In this document: one piece after another, positions 21,777 to 32,927 of the stretch
Layout: every line of letters starts with the position of its first letter
How positions within the stretch are numbered: position 1 is the first letter of the stretch
Origin: Lepiota brunneoincarnata
Taxonomy: Eukaryota > Basidiomycota > Agaricomycetes > Agaricales > Agaricaceae
DNA length: 64,000 nt
NCBI GenBank assembly: GCA_023014365.1
Contig: JAEBUN010000005.1
Span: 1,736,001-1,800,000, forward strand
Direction: 5' to 3'
Notes under the pieces: model-generated
Told to the model about the DNA's origin: nothing
The model's database searches: none
Seen by the model: the letters and a program-made list of their open reading frames with translations, nothing else
Position numbers and translations under genes: made by a program

Positions 21777-22776
21777 TATGCAGTTCTGGTTCGTGAGCTA
21801 GGGCGCTATGAGTCAAAGGGACGATGAGGATGTAAAAGGAAAAGCTTGCGTGAAAGGGTATCAATCGACAAGATAGAGAAAGAAATGCGTGCTACGCAGC
21901 CTGTGAACCCGCTTGGGTGTTGGGGAGATGAGAGAAAATAGGAAGGAAGGGATAGAGAGACAGACATTTTTAGGTGCTCCTTCTATTTATTGGACCATCG
22001 TGTTTGGATGTTTGTTTGGTGTCTACCCGTGTTTACATGACAGGGTCGTCTCCATGCTGGCCAGCCTTGTTTTTCCCAACGAACCCCTTGCCCCGTCCTT
22101 ATCTCACCGCTGGTCATTGTCTTTCAGAGGCATCCCCTGCGGTTGATCGAAGTGACAGAGCCCGTGGACCCCTATTGTCTACACCTAGACAGTGTGGAAC
22201 AGCACTTGAACGATGTCTGGAGTCGCTGTATTTGGTAGTCTTCTCTTTCAATTCCATTTCAACAACCGAAATCACGTCACCGGATCGTTCCAGACTGGCT
22301 CAATATCCTGCTAGCACACCCTACCGTCCCCTCCCAGTTTCTACTCTCTCTCCCCCTCTCTGCAACCCTCCCTGCTCAGACTGCATGGTTGTTCGCAGAT
22401 ACACCCAATTTCTCTTCTTCGCCTCCCTAGTCGTTCCGCAGAATGTTATTTCCCGCCATCAAAGAAGTCGACGACTAGTGCAACGTCAGGGTTCTAATGT
22501 CACCCACGTGAAAGCTGGATATATCATTCCCACCGCGATGATCTTCTTGTAAGAACGTTTCAGGCCTTCGTCCCCCCTAGCTGATGGAGCTCACCCCCCC
22601 CCCCTCTCATCGTCGTGCCGTGTGAGTCTACCTCTTCACAGCACACTCCTTGGTGCTCATACTCCAATGCCCTCGTCATCACTTGTTGGGATGGTCACGG
22701 CTGTGGTGGAGCGCACAACAATAGGCCTTGTCTTCTTTTTAAGGCCCACCAACCACCTCTTCATTGTATCCCAACC
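21777..22776. other. intergenic region with possible tiny ORF
   Basis: About 1 kb between divergent genes. A plus-strand frame from ATG 22384 starts with a hydrophobic stretch (FLFFASLVVPQNV). It could splice at GTAAGA (22551) to an acceptor before 22641 and continue in frame (TLLGAHTPMPSSSLVG), but the product resembles nothing I know and runs into the PalI promoter. I leave it unannotated as a gene. Confidence 0.3.
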
Positions 22777-23847
22777 ATGTTTCCAGCCATCACATCCCTG
22801 CTACTCTTCATAGCCTTTCTTTTGCTCCTCCTGATTTCCCTCTCGGTCCCCATAATTGACTCTCTATACCTCTTTAAACTCGCACTGGACGTCCATTCTC
22901 GCCTCTTTAGCAGCGGAGCCAGCGCGTCGGTAAAGTTCGGCGTATGGGGATATTGTGTATCAGCGATCCATATTTCGTATGTCTGCTACGAAATAGACTT
23001 TCTCGTTCGCCAAGTCCTGATCCCGACAACCTTGTGACCGACAAACCCAGGACCCTTGGCCTTGATCGGTCTTCGGATTCCCAGTGTTCAGATAGACGGC
23101 TTGGTTACACCTTCGACGATACCGTCGCTCAGGCTCTGTACGCTCTTTTCCAATTGCCTTAGTCCAGTACCCGCTCTTATGAACCCAGCCAAGTCCAGGA
23201 TCTCCGGAATCTAATTTCGCGTATCACCACGAGCGCTCTGATCATTCACCCTATTGGTACGACTTCATCAATCTCAGTGTTCTCAAGGAACATGGTGTGT
23301 TAATTTTGCACGCATTCCCAAGTCACTGGGATTGTATTCATAGCGCTTCTGCTCTCGCTGTTCATGCACCGTCGCGGATCAAATGGAACTCCCCGAGTCC
23401 CCTTCCGTTTTCACTTGCGCGATAAGCGGTCTGGCGGCCCTCCTGACCACAGGCCGTCTTCCTTCTCGACGTAATAGTCGTCGCTGTCGTTCGTTCCAGA
23501 GTCCGGGATGCATCCGACGGCTCACTAACATTGTCGTGGGGAAATGCTGTACGTGGGATGACCCACTCTTGATCTATAAATAACCCTGACTAGTGTTTCC
23601 ACTGCAGGTGTGGATGGCTCTTGGAGCAACTATATCGCTATGGCTAGCAACGTTTACATCTGGGCTTAGCATCTTTACCAGTAGAAGGTTCGTTTGTTCG
23701 GCTCTTCCTTCAAATAAGCATGATTCCCAAGCGGATATACAGGCAAGCCAAGTAAGCCACTTACTAATTTACGATAGCCCAAAGGACATGCCTCTTCAGT
23801 ACGACCACGTAACGAACACTTGGACCCGCATTATGGACTATCGTTGA
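22777..23847 (+). CDS. PalI/SUR7-family membrane protein, two extra bases in exon 4
   Basis: Exons 22777-22976, 23051-23137, 23189-23256, 23323-23548 and 23608-about 23847. The SUR7/PalI family comprises four-helix plasma-membrane proteins of eisosomes and of the alkaline-pH (Rim/Pal) signalling arm. Helix 1 is SLLLFIAFLLLLLISLSVPI, followed by the family block SVKFGVWGYC, RRLGYTFDD and ALIIHPI. Exon 4 encodes helices 2-3 but in three successive frames: SLFMHRRGSNG, then CAISGLAALLTT, then AVFLLDVIVVAVVRSRV. The frame breaks fall at CCCC (23399-23402) and GG (23452-23453). Exon 4 is exactly two bases too long, consistent with two single-base insertions. An apparent stop (TAG at 23160) lies inside a 51-nt intron and is harmless. 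The tail after helix 4 is uncertain. Confidence 0.82.
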
Positions 23848-24073
23848 CAATCTCATAATCTTAGCAGCATGGACACAGATCTTTACCCTCTTATCTTTTA
23901 AAATAACATCCCTTGTAGCGTTTACATATCACCGCCAACTGATTCATTACACAATCAGGCGTGCATGAGATAAGAAAGTGATGCCTACTCTCCAACAGCG
24001 AGTGTGACAGTTCCAAGGTACAATGGCAGAATATCATAGAATATGAATATGTGCCTTGAAGACTTGTTCACAA

Positions 24074-26517
24074 TCATGCTTTTGCTGGAACTTGTGGTGG
24101 TGGGACTTTCTTGGGAGGTCGCAGTCCCTTGGCTTTCATGTGTTTTCGTTTTGCCTCTGTTACGGGATATTGAGCATTCAAGGTCCTCCATGAAAGATAT
24201 GGGTCAGGGTTAACTCACTCTCGATGAATGGCCGATCTTCATCCGAATCGAAGGCCGTTTCTTGTGTTTCCTCCACCCCGCCATCAGCAACCATCACCTG
24301 AGCCCCATCTGCCCTGCTTTTTGATCGTCTCTCAACCTTGAACTTGGCAACGAAGAACCCATCCATATTATGTACATGGGGATAGAAACGGCGGGTTAAG
24401 CTCACACTGGAGCTGAGAACTTTGCCCCGATATTTCGTAAAGCCCTCACGTCCAAAGGACAAGCCCGTATCAACCAGCTTCACGTTCGGTCGTTTTCGTA
24501 GGGCATAATCAACTACAGCTTCATTCTCATCCACTGTGATCGAGCACGTCGAGTACACGAGGTAACCACCTGTTTTTGAGTCAGGGCTCACGCTATCAAT
24601 AGCGCACAAGATGAGTTGTTTTTGGAGGTGGGAAAGGAGTGTGAAGTCACGTTCAGACTGTTCAATTTAACGTTAACGTCATTTTACGATGGTTCAATGG
24701 ATGTCCTTTACCTTATTGACCTTGACGCTTGAGTCTTTGCTAATGACGCCAGTACCACTGCAAGGGGCATCCAGCAGGACACGGTCAAAGCCGCCCATAA
24801 CCTTCGGGAATTCTCGGCCATCGTAAGAGCATACGACCACATTCTTGCATCCAAGGCGGTGAATGTTCGCCGTAAGGCTCTTTGTGCGGGTTTTATTGGC
24901 GTCATTAGCAAAGACCACGCCGGTATTTTGGAGCAGGGCTGCGATATGTGTCGTCTTTCCTCCTGGTGCTGATGCCATATCCAGAACCCGTTCATTCGGT
25001 TGTGGCGCCAATGCAATAACAGGTAGAAACGACGATGCTGCTTGCAACATATAATGTCCAGCCAGGTATTCGGGCGTGGCACCTAATGAGATATCAGTCA
25101 AGCGTAGTGCAATCGAGGCACACAAGGAAATGTACCGATTGGAACGCTGCTCTCGAAGATCTGGAGACCAACGTTGGTCCATTTACCAATCGGTTCCAAA
25201 TTGACTCCTCGGTTGATTAGGGTTTGAGCAAGGTCTCGTCTCCGGGTGCGAAGCGTATTTGTTCGAATCGTAACCGGTCGAGGAACCTCATTCGCTTCAA
25301 AGAATTCAATTGCCTGGGGACTGGTCAGATGACAAGGTCATATCGGGGAATACTTTATAACCATACCTCGGGAACAGGGAAGAGGTGGAACAATTTTTCG
25401 GCGAGGAATTCATTATAGCCATAGTAACTCGCAATATCTGATATCAACTGTTCAATATATTCGGCTCGTGAGCTATTCGCATCGTCAATGCCTATTCTCC
25501 GAGAATCACAAAGAGTGGGGGCACTTACCGGCCCTTTTCAGCTCGTTTCTTGAAATTTCCGAGCACACGAACGCAGTACTTCATTCGTTGCTGAACAGTA
25601 GGAACGTCCGGTCCACCCTGCGCCTTCTCTTCTTCCCTTTCAGCAGCTGTAGGTAAACGGTGTCCATCATCGGCTCCCTCTTCGTCATCATCCATATCCA
25701 GATCCTCATCCTGCTGGCCTTCCATTGCAGCATGACGAAACTCCTCTGCGTCCAGCTCGGCTTCTGCCGCCGCGGCCTCATCCAATGCGCGCGACCGAGC
25801 TTCCATGTTGGCCGCAGTAACCTTTCCATCTTCGTCTGAGTCACTGGTCTCAGAGACGGTGGGTATAATTTTCGTTGGTCGTTCGAACTGTTTAGATCTT
25901 TTTATTTTCGTTGGTACGAACGAGAGTTCTTCTTCCTCATCCGAGCCAAAATCAAGTTCTTGTACGTTTCCTCCCAGAGGTTCATCGCTAATACTACAAT
26001 AAGTAGGTAGCATCAGCAGTACTTTCAAGGAGACGCACTCTTCAAACTCATGATCATCATCCCCCCCAAATTCATCCAAGTCGCCTTGGGACGCAGAAAG
26101 TTCATCATCATTTTCATGGAATAGCAACCTAATAGTAGGATGGGAGTGAGGGGAACATTCAAAAGGAAAGAAAACTCGAACGTACTTGGCCTGTGCCTTG
26201 AGGTCCGCCTCGTCTTCGATATCCTCCCACTCATCTGCAGAATCCTCATCAACCTCCTGGGCTGGAATTTTCTTCTTCTTCTTCAATCCCTTCTCATCCT
26301 TATCTTTCTGCGGTCGACCCTTTCCATTCGGCACAGTAGGTTTCCGTTTCGACAGCGGGTTCTCCTTTGGTTTCTTGTTCGGTCTTGGTTCACTGGTTCC
26401 ATTGTCACTGTCATTGTCATTATCATCGTCATCGGCCTTGCGCTTGCGCTTCGCCCAGGAGATTTCAGACTCAAGAAGTTGGGGCGGCCCCTGCTTGTTC
26501 TTCGCCCGGCGGCCCAT
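24074..26517 (-). CDS. NOP2: 25S rRNA cytosine-C5 methyltransferase NOP2
   Basis: Eight exons (26517-26186, 26128-26039, 25993-25529, 25472-25367, 25313-25136, 25082-24712, 24657-24219, 24156-24074) give 687 residues. NOP2 is a nucleolar NOL1/NOP2/Sun enzyme that methylates 25S rRNA and is needed for 60S assembly. A long Lys- and Asp/Glu-rich N-terminus precedes the family block [50 protein letters not shown] and the SAM-binding [14 protein letters not shown] follow. The two catalytic cysteines are in [14 protein letters not shown] and [14 protein letters not shown]. The C-terminus carries [17 protein letters not shown]. Intron 2 is only 45 nt, keeps frame and contains no stop. The 3' end of FUN14 lies 97 bp upstream of the start. 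Confidence 0.96.
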
Positions 26518-26614
26518 TTTTCAGTTTTTGATGATAGCTGCGTTAAATACCATGTCCAAAAATTCTGGTCTGGTGACTTGTTTGTATGTGTGTGTCGTTA
26601 CAAAAGTACATACG

Positions 26615-27273
26615 TTAACCGATTCGAATGCCCAGAGCAAATCCAGCGATAAACGACGCTCTTGGCTGGAAGTCAGCCGTCAAGAAATCAATCAACCATC
26701 TCCAAAGTGACACCACACTCGGTGGTTTCAAGTCACCCGCTGCGTCACGAGTGTAAAACAAGTTTTCAAAACGTGAGGACACCCGAGCCCAGTCCACCTT
26801 TACGAGGGACTTTGAACCGAGATACTTGGAGGAGTTATCACCATCCATACTCGTGCGCGCCTTGAGTGGGAGAAACACACCTGTAGGAGCACAAACAATC
26901 CACCTAGGAACCAAGCAACCACCTTTGCTCCCTTTTTCACAAATACGCCCGCACAGATACCCGTTATTGCGCCAAAGGAGAGCTCATACACCGACACGGA
27001 GGACTGTGGAGGAGGAGGAGGAGGATATCCGGTCGGATTTGCGTGATCATGAGGAGCCGTAGTGGGTGGGGGTGGGGCTTCGCCATTTCAGCCTATAGAA
27101 GCTCTGTCCGAGTTCACTAGGAGGGACGCACCTTCACACAGAATTTTGGGTCCCGTAAACGCAAAAATACCGAGACCGATGCTTGCAATAGCACCAGCTC
27201 CGAATGCAGGTTTGGCGTAGTTTATCCACCGCAAGCCTTGACCTACTTCCGGCCTCCAGCTAGAAGTGTGCAT
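26615..27273 (-). CDS. FUN14-domain mitochondrial outer-membrane protein
   Basis: Three exons (27273-27132, 27077-26881, 26824-26615) encode the FUN14 fold. Signatures are VYELSFGAITGICAGVFVKKGAK with a glycine-rich helix, then SLVKVDWARVSSRFENLF and a final ADFQPRASFIAGFALGIRIG helix. A Pro-rich linker (six prolines) precedes the domain, and an N-terminal hydrophobic segment (FGAGAIASIGLGIFAF) may be an extra helix. FUN14 proteins (FUNDC1 in animals) sit in the mitochondrial outer membrane and act in mitophagy or lipid homeostasis. The N-terminus is uncertain. An Arg-rich, acid-free frame starting at ATG 27382 looks like a mitochondrial presequence but is one base out of register with the exon that follows. 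Confidence 0.85.
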
Positions 27274-27664
27274 TCCTGGCTCGAAGCCCAGAACGCGCAA
27301 GACCCACTGGTGACTGCAAATGCAGGCATGATCGCCTCAGACCAACCTGGAAAATTTCCCTTGCAACCCGAGGAAAGAGCATCAGAACAAGTCCGACTCT
27401 GGCAGTTGACTATGGTTGTACTGCGGGAAGGCCCACGAGGCTATCAGATCACAACTTATGTCTACTGACGTCATTCTTGTTTGACGATACAAATACATTG
27501 CGCTACCTACAGTCTGTTAGATTATAGCCCGAGGGCTAGGATTAATGATCATCTGTATTGGCGGGGGAGCTAATAAAATGTGACATTCTCTTGACCTAAA
27601 GTTGTCTTAGGGTCGTACATGGCTGCCCCACAAAAGTAATCGTAACACTAGCAGGGCACGGTGC
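27274..27664. other. intergenic region upstream of FUN14
   Basis: The spacer contains a presequence-like frame from 27382(-) that may belong to the FUN14 gene, and a TGACGTCA site at 27466-27473. Nothing else is supported. Confidence 0.4.
27466..27473. promoter_or_regulatory. TGACGTCA (ATF/CREB-type) site upstream of FUN14
   Basis: A perfect 8-bp palindrome about 190 bp upstream of the FUN14 start and outside coding sequence. Binding by a bZIP factor is inferred from the consensus only. Confidence 0.4.
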
Positions 27665-29653
27665 CTACTTAGGAGTAAAACGAACTTGCCTCGGCTGACG
27701 GGGATCCAGAAGCAAAGGTCTCATCCCTCGGGCAGGCGAATTGCGCACAGAAACAGATCCTGCCGAACTTGTTGTGGACCCAGCGCTTGGGTATCGGTGT
27801 ACTCCCGCAACAGGACCACCTAGCCGCAAATCGGGCGATGAGCCAAACCGCCGAACCTCATGGAACCGCTGGACGCCATGTAAATCCACGGGGTGCAACT
27901 GTGGGTGCGTAGGCAACATAAGCGCTCTTGGAGAAGCCGATAGACCCATCTGAGGGGGGAAGTTATGAGGAGAAGGTGACCGAGGTACGGAAATCAGGCT
28001 AGCGCGTCGATTGTGGAGAACACGAATGCTTGCGCTGTGAGACAATACTGTTGCTGCGCCGGGAGACTTGAGGGCTTCCTGTGGCTGCCTGGCTGGCGTC
28101 CCGTATTGTAGGGTTACGGGCGTTGAGGAATTGTTAAATCTATCAAGCATCATCTCGGGAACGGATGGTGCAGACGGTGATGCAGACACGAGCCCTTCAA
28201 GCGCATTCCCTGGTAGGAAGCCCCTGTGTTGATAAGGAGGCGGAAGGGCAGGAAGCCGACCCCCAACCTGTAAAGAAGGGGGAACCGAGACACAGTCCAA
28301 GTTCCTGGTGTGGACGTGCGGAGTATACAAAGCCCCATCACTATGGAAAGAGGCCACCGACGCTGGCGTTCCACTACGGGACATTGGCTCCAAAAACGGG
28401 TTCGGCAAGAATAGAGGTCGTGAGTTTGGGGTAGAAAGGGGAGTAACCGGAGTCGAATAGTAACCCACTGGGTGCGGAGCAAGCCTGTGGTGACCACTAT
28501 TATAACTAGAGACGGACTTGGTTGGGTAAAGAGAGCTGGAGATGGAGCTTGCCGCGGGAGATCGAATGGAATGAGGGGTGTTTGGTCTATAGACCCCGTA
28601 GTGCTCTGTAGACGTGGTACTCCGGCTCGCATTAGAAAGAGTCCTTGGGAGAGGTGTTGTTGCAGCGAGAGTCGGGAGTCATACGCGATCCAATCCAAGA
28701 TATTTCTGAATATTCTGAGCCCGACTCTGAAGTCAAACTACGACGTTTCTCGTCACTCCATTTATCAGACTTGGAGTCTGTAAACCACGTCCTCGAGCTT
28801 GTGGCACTAACAACCGAGGGAGATGAAGGATAGCCCAGATTCTTTGTCGTATCGTTGAGGCTTTCCTCCGGATTGCGAGGTGGTGGAGGTTGAGGGATAT
28901 ATGACATGATGGCCAGGCAGAAGGCGTAGAAAATAACTTTGCGCACTTGAGTGAGCTAGCATAAACGGATAATGATTACACACTCACGGAGTCCTGTGAG
29001 CGACCAACCCCCGAATATGGCTACTGTTGACACTGTCTTGCAGGTTTGAACAGAGCCTATACTCACGAGGTGAGTTGAAATTGCGTTGTCATCGGATTCT
29101 CTCTCATACCTAGATTATTGCAAGGTAGAGAAGAGTTGAAGATAGCGAATGTGACCGTCCCGCCTGTTGATTATGAGTGACCGCTGATCAGAGATTGAAA
29201 AAGGGTGTGCCTGCCTCCTTGAAAGAGCACAAGAAATGCAACTCGAGCCCCGTCCAACCATAACCGAAACCGAACAATGATCCTGATGTCGTGTGTGTGC
29301 ATGAGAGTTGTCCATCGGGAAGGCTGAGGAGGAGTATACTCACATGAGATATAGCAGGATGGTTGAAAATCCGTCAATGACGAGAATAATAATCACAACG
29401 GCACCTGTGAATATTCTTATGAAGGAGTTGTATAGGACAGTGAAGGAACAGGTTCGTACGTTGCGCGTCATTGTAGAATTTCCATTCCCGAGTCAATAGA
29501 ATAGCGTAGATTACCGAGAGCGCCATGTTCATAATTGTAGCGAGGGCTTGAGGAGATCAGAAAGGTCCTGATTCCCCGAGCTGAGGAACACTCACCAAAG
29601 GCCACGACACGACACATTCGAAACCCAATCCATAGCTTCGTGGACGTGTTCAT
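27665..29653 (-). CDS. tetraspan (MARVEL-like) membrane protein A with Ser/Pro-rich tail
   Basis: The start at 29653 opens exon 1 (29653-29596). Further small exons encode four hydrophobic helices: ALATIMNMALSVIYAILL, AVVIIILVIDGFSTILLYLM, a third with GARVAFLVLFQG, and a fourth joining GGWSLTG to KVIFYAFCLAIMSYI. A disordered cytosolic tail of over 350 residues, rich in Ser, Pro and Arg, ends at 27665. The architecture and the phase of intron 1 match genes B and C downstream, so all three appear to be duplicates. The loop exon may use a GC donor (GGAG|GCAGGC). The tail changes frame by one base near 28674-28676 (GGG), consistent with another extra base. Function is unknown; MARVEL-type proteins usually act in membrane domains or trafficking. 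Confidence 0.72.
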
Positions 29654-30026
29654 TCTCTCGAAAAAGTCAACGGAATAACAAGGAAAAAAATCGAAGGAAA
29701 GAACGAATCAAGAGGCCGCCAGGGACAAAAAAGAATGACGGTCAACGAAAGAAAGGACCGACGAAGGTCGGTTGAAGAAAGAATAAAAAGGGGGAAAAGG
29801 AATGTTGTCCGAGGTTTTGCGACCAGGACATGGCTTTATGACTATCAGTTTTGCGATGCATACACTGAAGGTGACAGGCGTCAACATGAGCACTGACACC
29901 TGTGTATGCATGTTGTCAGGTTGAGTTGGGTCTCGGCGCGGGCGCTGGCTGGTTGCTACCCACTGCGGTTCGGCAGAGTCATCGGTTTGAGCCTGGATCG
30001 TACCTCAGAGCCACCGTCACTTTACC
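29654..30026. other. divergent promoter region (tetraspan A / proton channel)
   Basis: A 373-bp spacer between two divergent starts. It is purine-rich near 29680-29790 and holds no supported gene. Confidence 0.45.
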
Positions 30027-30831
30027 ATGTCGGAACAGGGCGGGTCGTCGCTCCCAGTAACAACAGAGCATCCATGGAATCGCATCACCGAAGACGCGTC
30101 CTCCGTCCGCTCGTTCAAACACCGAGCCAGAGATTGGCGACGTCAGGTCGGCCAGATAATTGAGGCCCGTAGGGCGCATCTTTTCGTCTTATTCTTGGTC
30201 CGTCACCTGTTCTATCGGTGACATAGACTGCTCTTGCTTGACAAGCCACATTGTTTCATTCAGCTGACAATAGACTCTGCTTGCTGTTCTCGCAGACCTC
30301 GGATATACCTTCCTTTCAACGCATTGCGATGAGCAGCACGAACACCTGCCGATGTGGCTCGAGGTTCTGTCACACATCTCTCTTGCAATCACCTGTCTCT
30401 TCTTGGTTGAAATCATCGCTGTCCTTTTTGCTTTCGGGCCCCATTATTACAATCCATTCGGCGGACTTCCGCTAGCTACCCTCCATCTCTTTGATGGCCT
30501 TCATCATCATCTTGACCTTCGTCCTAGAAGTTGCACTGAAGGGAAGGGTGCTGGAATTCGCGTCGCTCCTCATCATCTTGCGTTTCTGGCGTATAATCAA
30601 GTTGATGGAGGGTGAGGACCCTGCTTTTACTCGGTTATTGATATCCCCATAAACGTCTTTTCAGGGGTTGCGCTTGGTGCCGGAGAGCTCAGTGCGGAGG
30701 GGGCAGAACAGCTTGTCTCAGCAAGAGAACAATTGCGCCAGACCCAGGCTGAGCTCGCTGCCTCGCAAGAGCAGATCCGCAGACTCAGACGACGTCTTCA
30801 AGCAGCGGCCATTCCGTATGAGAACCTCTAG
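30027..30831 (+). CDS. voltage-gated proton channel (Hv1-like), one extra base in exon 2
   Basis: Three exons: 30027-30197, 30274-30611 and 30665-30831. The protein is a stand-alone voltage-sensor domain with a C-terminal coiled coil, the layout of Hv1 channels that extrude protons on depolarisation. S1 is LLAVLADLGYTFL with its acidic residue. S2 is SLAITCLFLVEIIAVLFAFG, S3 is FIIILTFVLEVALKG, and S4 is LLIILRFWRIIKLMEG with charges at R-x-x-R-x-x-K. The tail (LVSAREQLRQTQAELAASQ) is a heptad coil ending IPYENL. Exon 2 is 338 bases where 337 fit. The frame breaks between LHLFD and the S3 start, at GG 30496-30497. Removing one base gives an unbroken channel of about 224 residues. Fungal Hv1 channels are known; the identification here is from motif order. 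Confidence 0.88.
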
Positions 30832-30989
30832 CGACAGGTTCTTGTATCATCGTAGTGCTATTAGACTATTAATTATTGGTACAATAGCTGTATGGCTGGT
30901 TGTTGTATCGTACAAGTCCATGGTAAAACTGTCCTGCATCATTACTAGAGTCTGCATTATGAAGGTCCGATGGTCCCAATATCAAGACA

Positions 30990-32428
30990 TTAAAACTTGC
31001 CATCCGCCGGTACCCATTCCGATTTGTGAGGAAGAGGTATGGGCAGGTCGTGGTTTTCTATCGTCGATGGGAATGGACTCACAGTACTGATCTGAGGGAG
31101 TACTGGCTGCGTTGATCTTAGCAGATCCCGGCTCAGCCTCTCTATAAACCTTGAGCCAAAAGAACTCGAGGAACTATCCTTCGATAAAACCTTGGGAGGT
31201 ATGGGAGGTAGTGAAGCGTTCTCCGTGGCCGGTGTTGGCCAACTGTTCGAGTCTACGTAGGATAAAGGGCGACCGCTGCGATTTGACACCGACGTCGCTC
31301 GGTTGCTTGGGGATACGGAGCCATACGGAGTTGACCGTCCGCTCCTATTATATGATCCCGTTGTTGTCGAGAGCGAATAAGGATCGTCCTTGCCACGGCG
31401 AACACTCATGTTCTCTGCCCAAGGAGCCTTTTCCACGTCACCGTAACCACTCTCCAGCTCATAAAGCTGTTTCCGCCCTGCGCTGGACTTGATACCATCA
31501 AGATATGCCGACCAGGAGACCAGCCTTGGCCGAGACGTCGCCTGTTGTAAGAATGCCTTGAGCTTGGGGTCAACAAACCATTCCACTGTGTAGATTGTAC
31601 GCGCGCAGATGTCGGGATAGACATGGACGTGGGACATGATGCTAGTGAAGAGCGTGAAAAAATATGCGAATGCTAGGATTTATAGAACAATCAATTTTAA
31701 TTGCCTGAGATGCCGTAGGTGTTGTTATGGACCTACCAATGGCGGTGTTCAGCCATGACACCGGGATAAGGACAGAGGCTGATGCACAGACATTCCAATC
31801 ACCTACGGGCGCAGAGTTGGAGTAAGCGATCTTGATTTTCTTTCGACGCCGTGATAGACCCACCAGTTGTTCGACAAACCGGGATGGAACCACTGGCAGT
31901 CGTGCTAATTGCAGCACCTGGATCGCGTATGAGCAAATTAAACGAGGATACAAAGAGGAGGATTGAATCAGCTCACCGAGTTGAAACAACGCAATCACTG
32001 CCACCCATGCACACTCGATTACAACATTTGCAGATCGGACCCGAGGCCTATAATATTCAATCGTTGCCCTGTAATGTAACCGTATCATAAGCCCCGTTTC
32101 ACAGTAGGGAGCATATTGACTGACGATCCAATGAAGAAAAACATTACACAACTCGTAAAAATCATGAATATGGAGGTTCCTGGTGCTGTGGTCACAAAGC
32201 AACATCAGTATACCATTCAAGAACCTAAGCCGCACGGAGCTCACCATGGTGCCCAGCAGCTAACATTGCACTAACATTCCAAGCAGCAAATCCAAGCGAC
32301 AATAGCGAAAACATCAAAAGAAGTGCTATGTGCGCAGATATATCAAAAAATATCCCGCGTGGCGCTGAGTCCTGACGACACTCACCGAAGAAAGCAGTGC
32401 GTATCACAAGAAAAACGTTCTCCATCAT
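30990..32428 (-). CDS. tetraspan (MARVEL-like) membrane protein B
   Basis: The gene reads from MMENVFLVIRTAFF (start about 32428) through exons for helix 1 (ALLLMFSLLSLGFAAWNV), helix 2 (IFMIFTSCVMFFFIG), helix 3 (VVIECAWVAVIALFQL) and helix 4 (SVLIPVSWLN joined to AFAYFFTLFTSIMSH). A Cys-containing loop lies between helices 3 and 4. The last exon (to 30990) is a Ser-rich tail of about 215 residues with EKAPWAENMSVRRG near its start. The helix-3 motif closely matches gene C, and intron 1 falls at the same place and phase as in A and C. The exact first exon is uncertain, because an in-frame ATG exists at 32581. Function is unknown. Confidence 0.75.
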
Positions 32429-32927
32429 ACAGAGATGAAGCCGAGCCCAAGGAATTCTCGGACTGTCAAGCAAGGGAATTTGGTGTCTTGTGAGGCCTGC
32501 ACGTAGACAGAGTATGAAGAAGCGATATAAGAGAGAGACTCTTGAAGGATTGTGGGCAGCGTCACTGGTGGACTCAAGCAAAAAGCCTCAAACTGGTCGA
32601 CGTCGGGTTCCACCAGAGAGCGCAGGAAGGACCGGGACCGCCGAAGCACTTGCCTTTATCAGCGGCATGAAGAACTTTGAGAACAATGCATTCATTGATC
32701 ACGTCGGGAGAACAAAAGAGTGCGCAAGGGGCAGAGAACAATAACGAATTGATGTTGTCTATATTGGGACGCTCATTGTTTGGTCACTCAAGCGTACAAA
32801 CAACGCCACAGCTTCAGGTAATGGTCGATAAAATACAAACACCCTTGATTTCTAATACTCGCATCCTACAAACTAACATACACACGACTACCGTCGCTGC
32901 TTGCACCGACGAAGAGACCCACATTAT
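32429..32927. other. intergenic region between tetraspan B and C
   Basis: This spacer holds the gene B promoter and the gene C 3' end. It contains no separate supported gene. An upstream in-frame ATG for gene B lies at 32581. Confidence 0.4.

Noticed and set aside
23137..23189. Premature TAG stop (23160-23162) in the PalI gene
   Set aside because: It lies in a 51-nt segment with GTACGC donor and CCCAG acceptor. Removing the segment restores the family sequence in phase, so it is intronic.
25805..26710. Overlapping Ser/Phe-rich plus-strand frames up to 174 codons
   Set aside because: They are antisense to the acidic and Lys-rich N-terminus of NOP2.
30481..30615. His-rich reading (LHHHLDLRPR) in the proton-channel exon
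   Set aside because: It is the wrong frame after the extra base. The adjacent frame gives the S3 and S4 helices.
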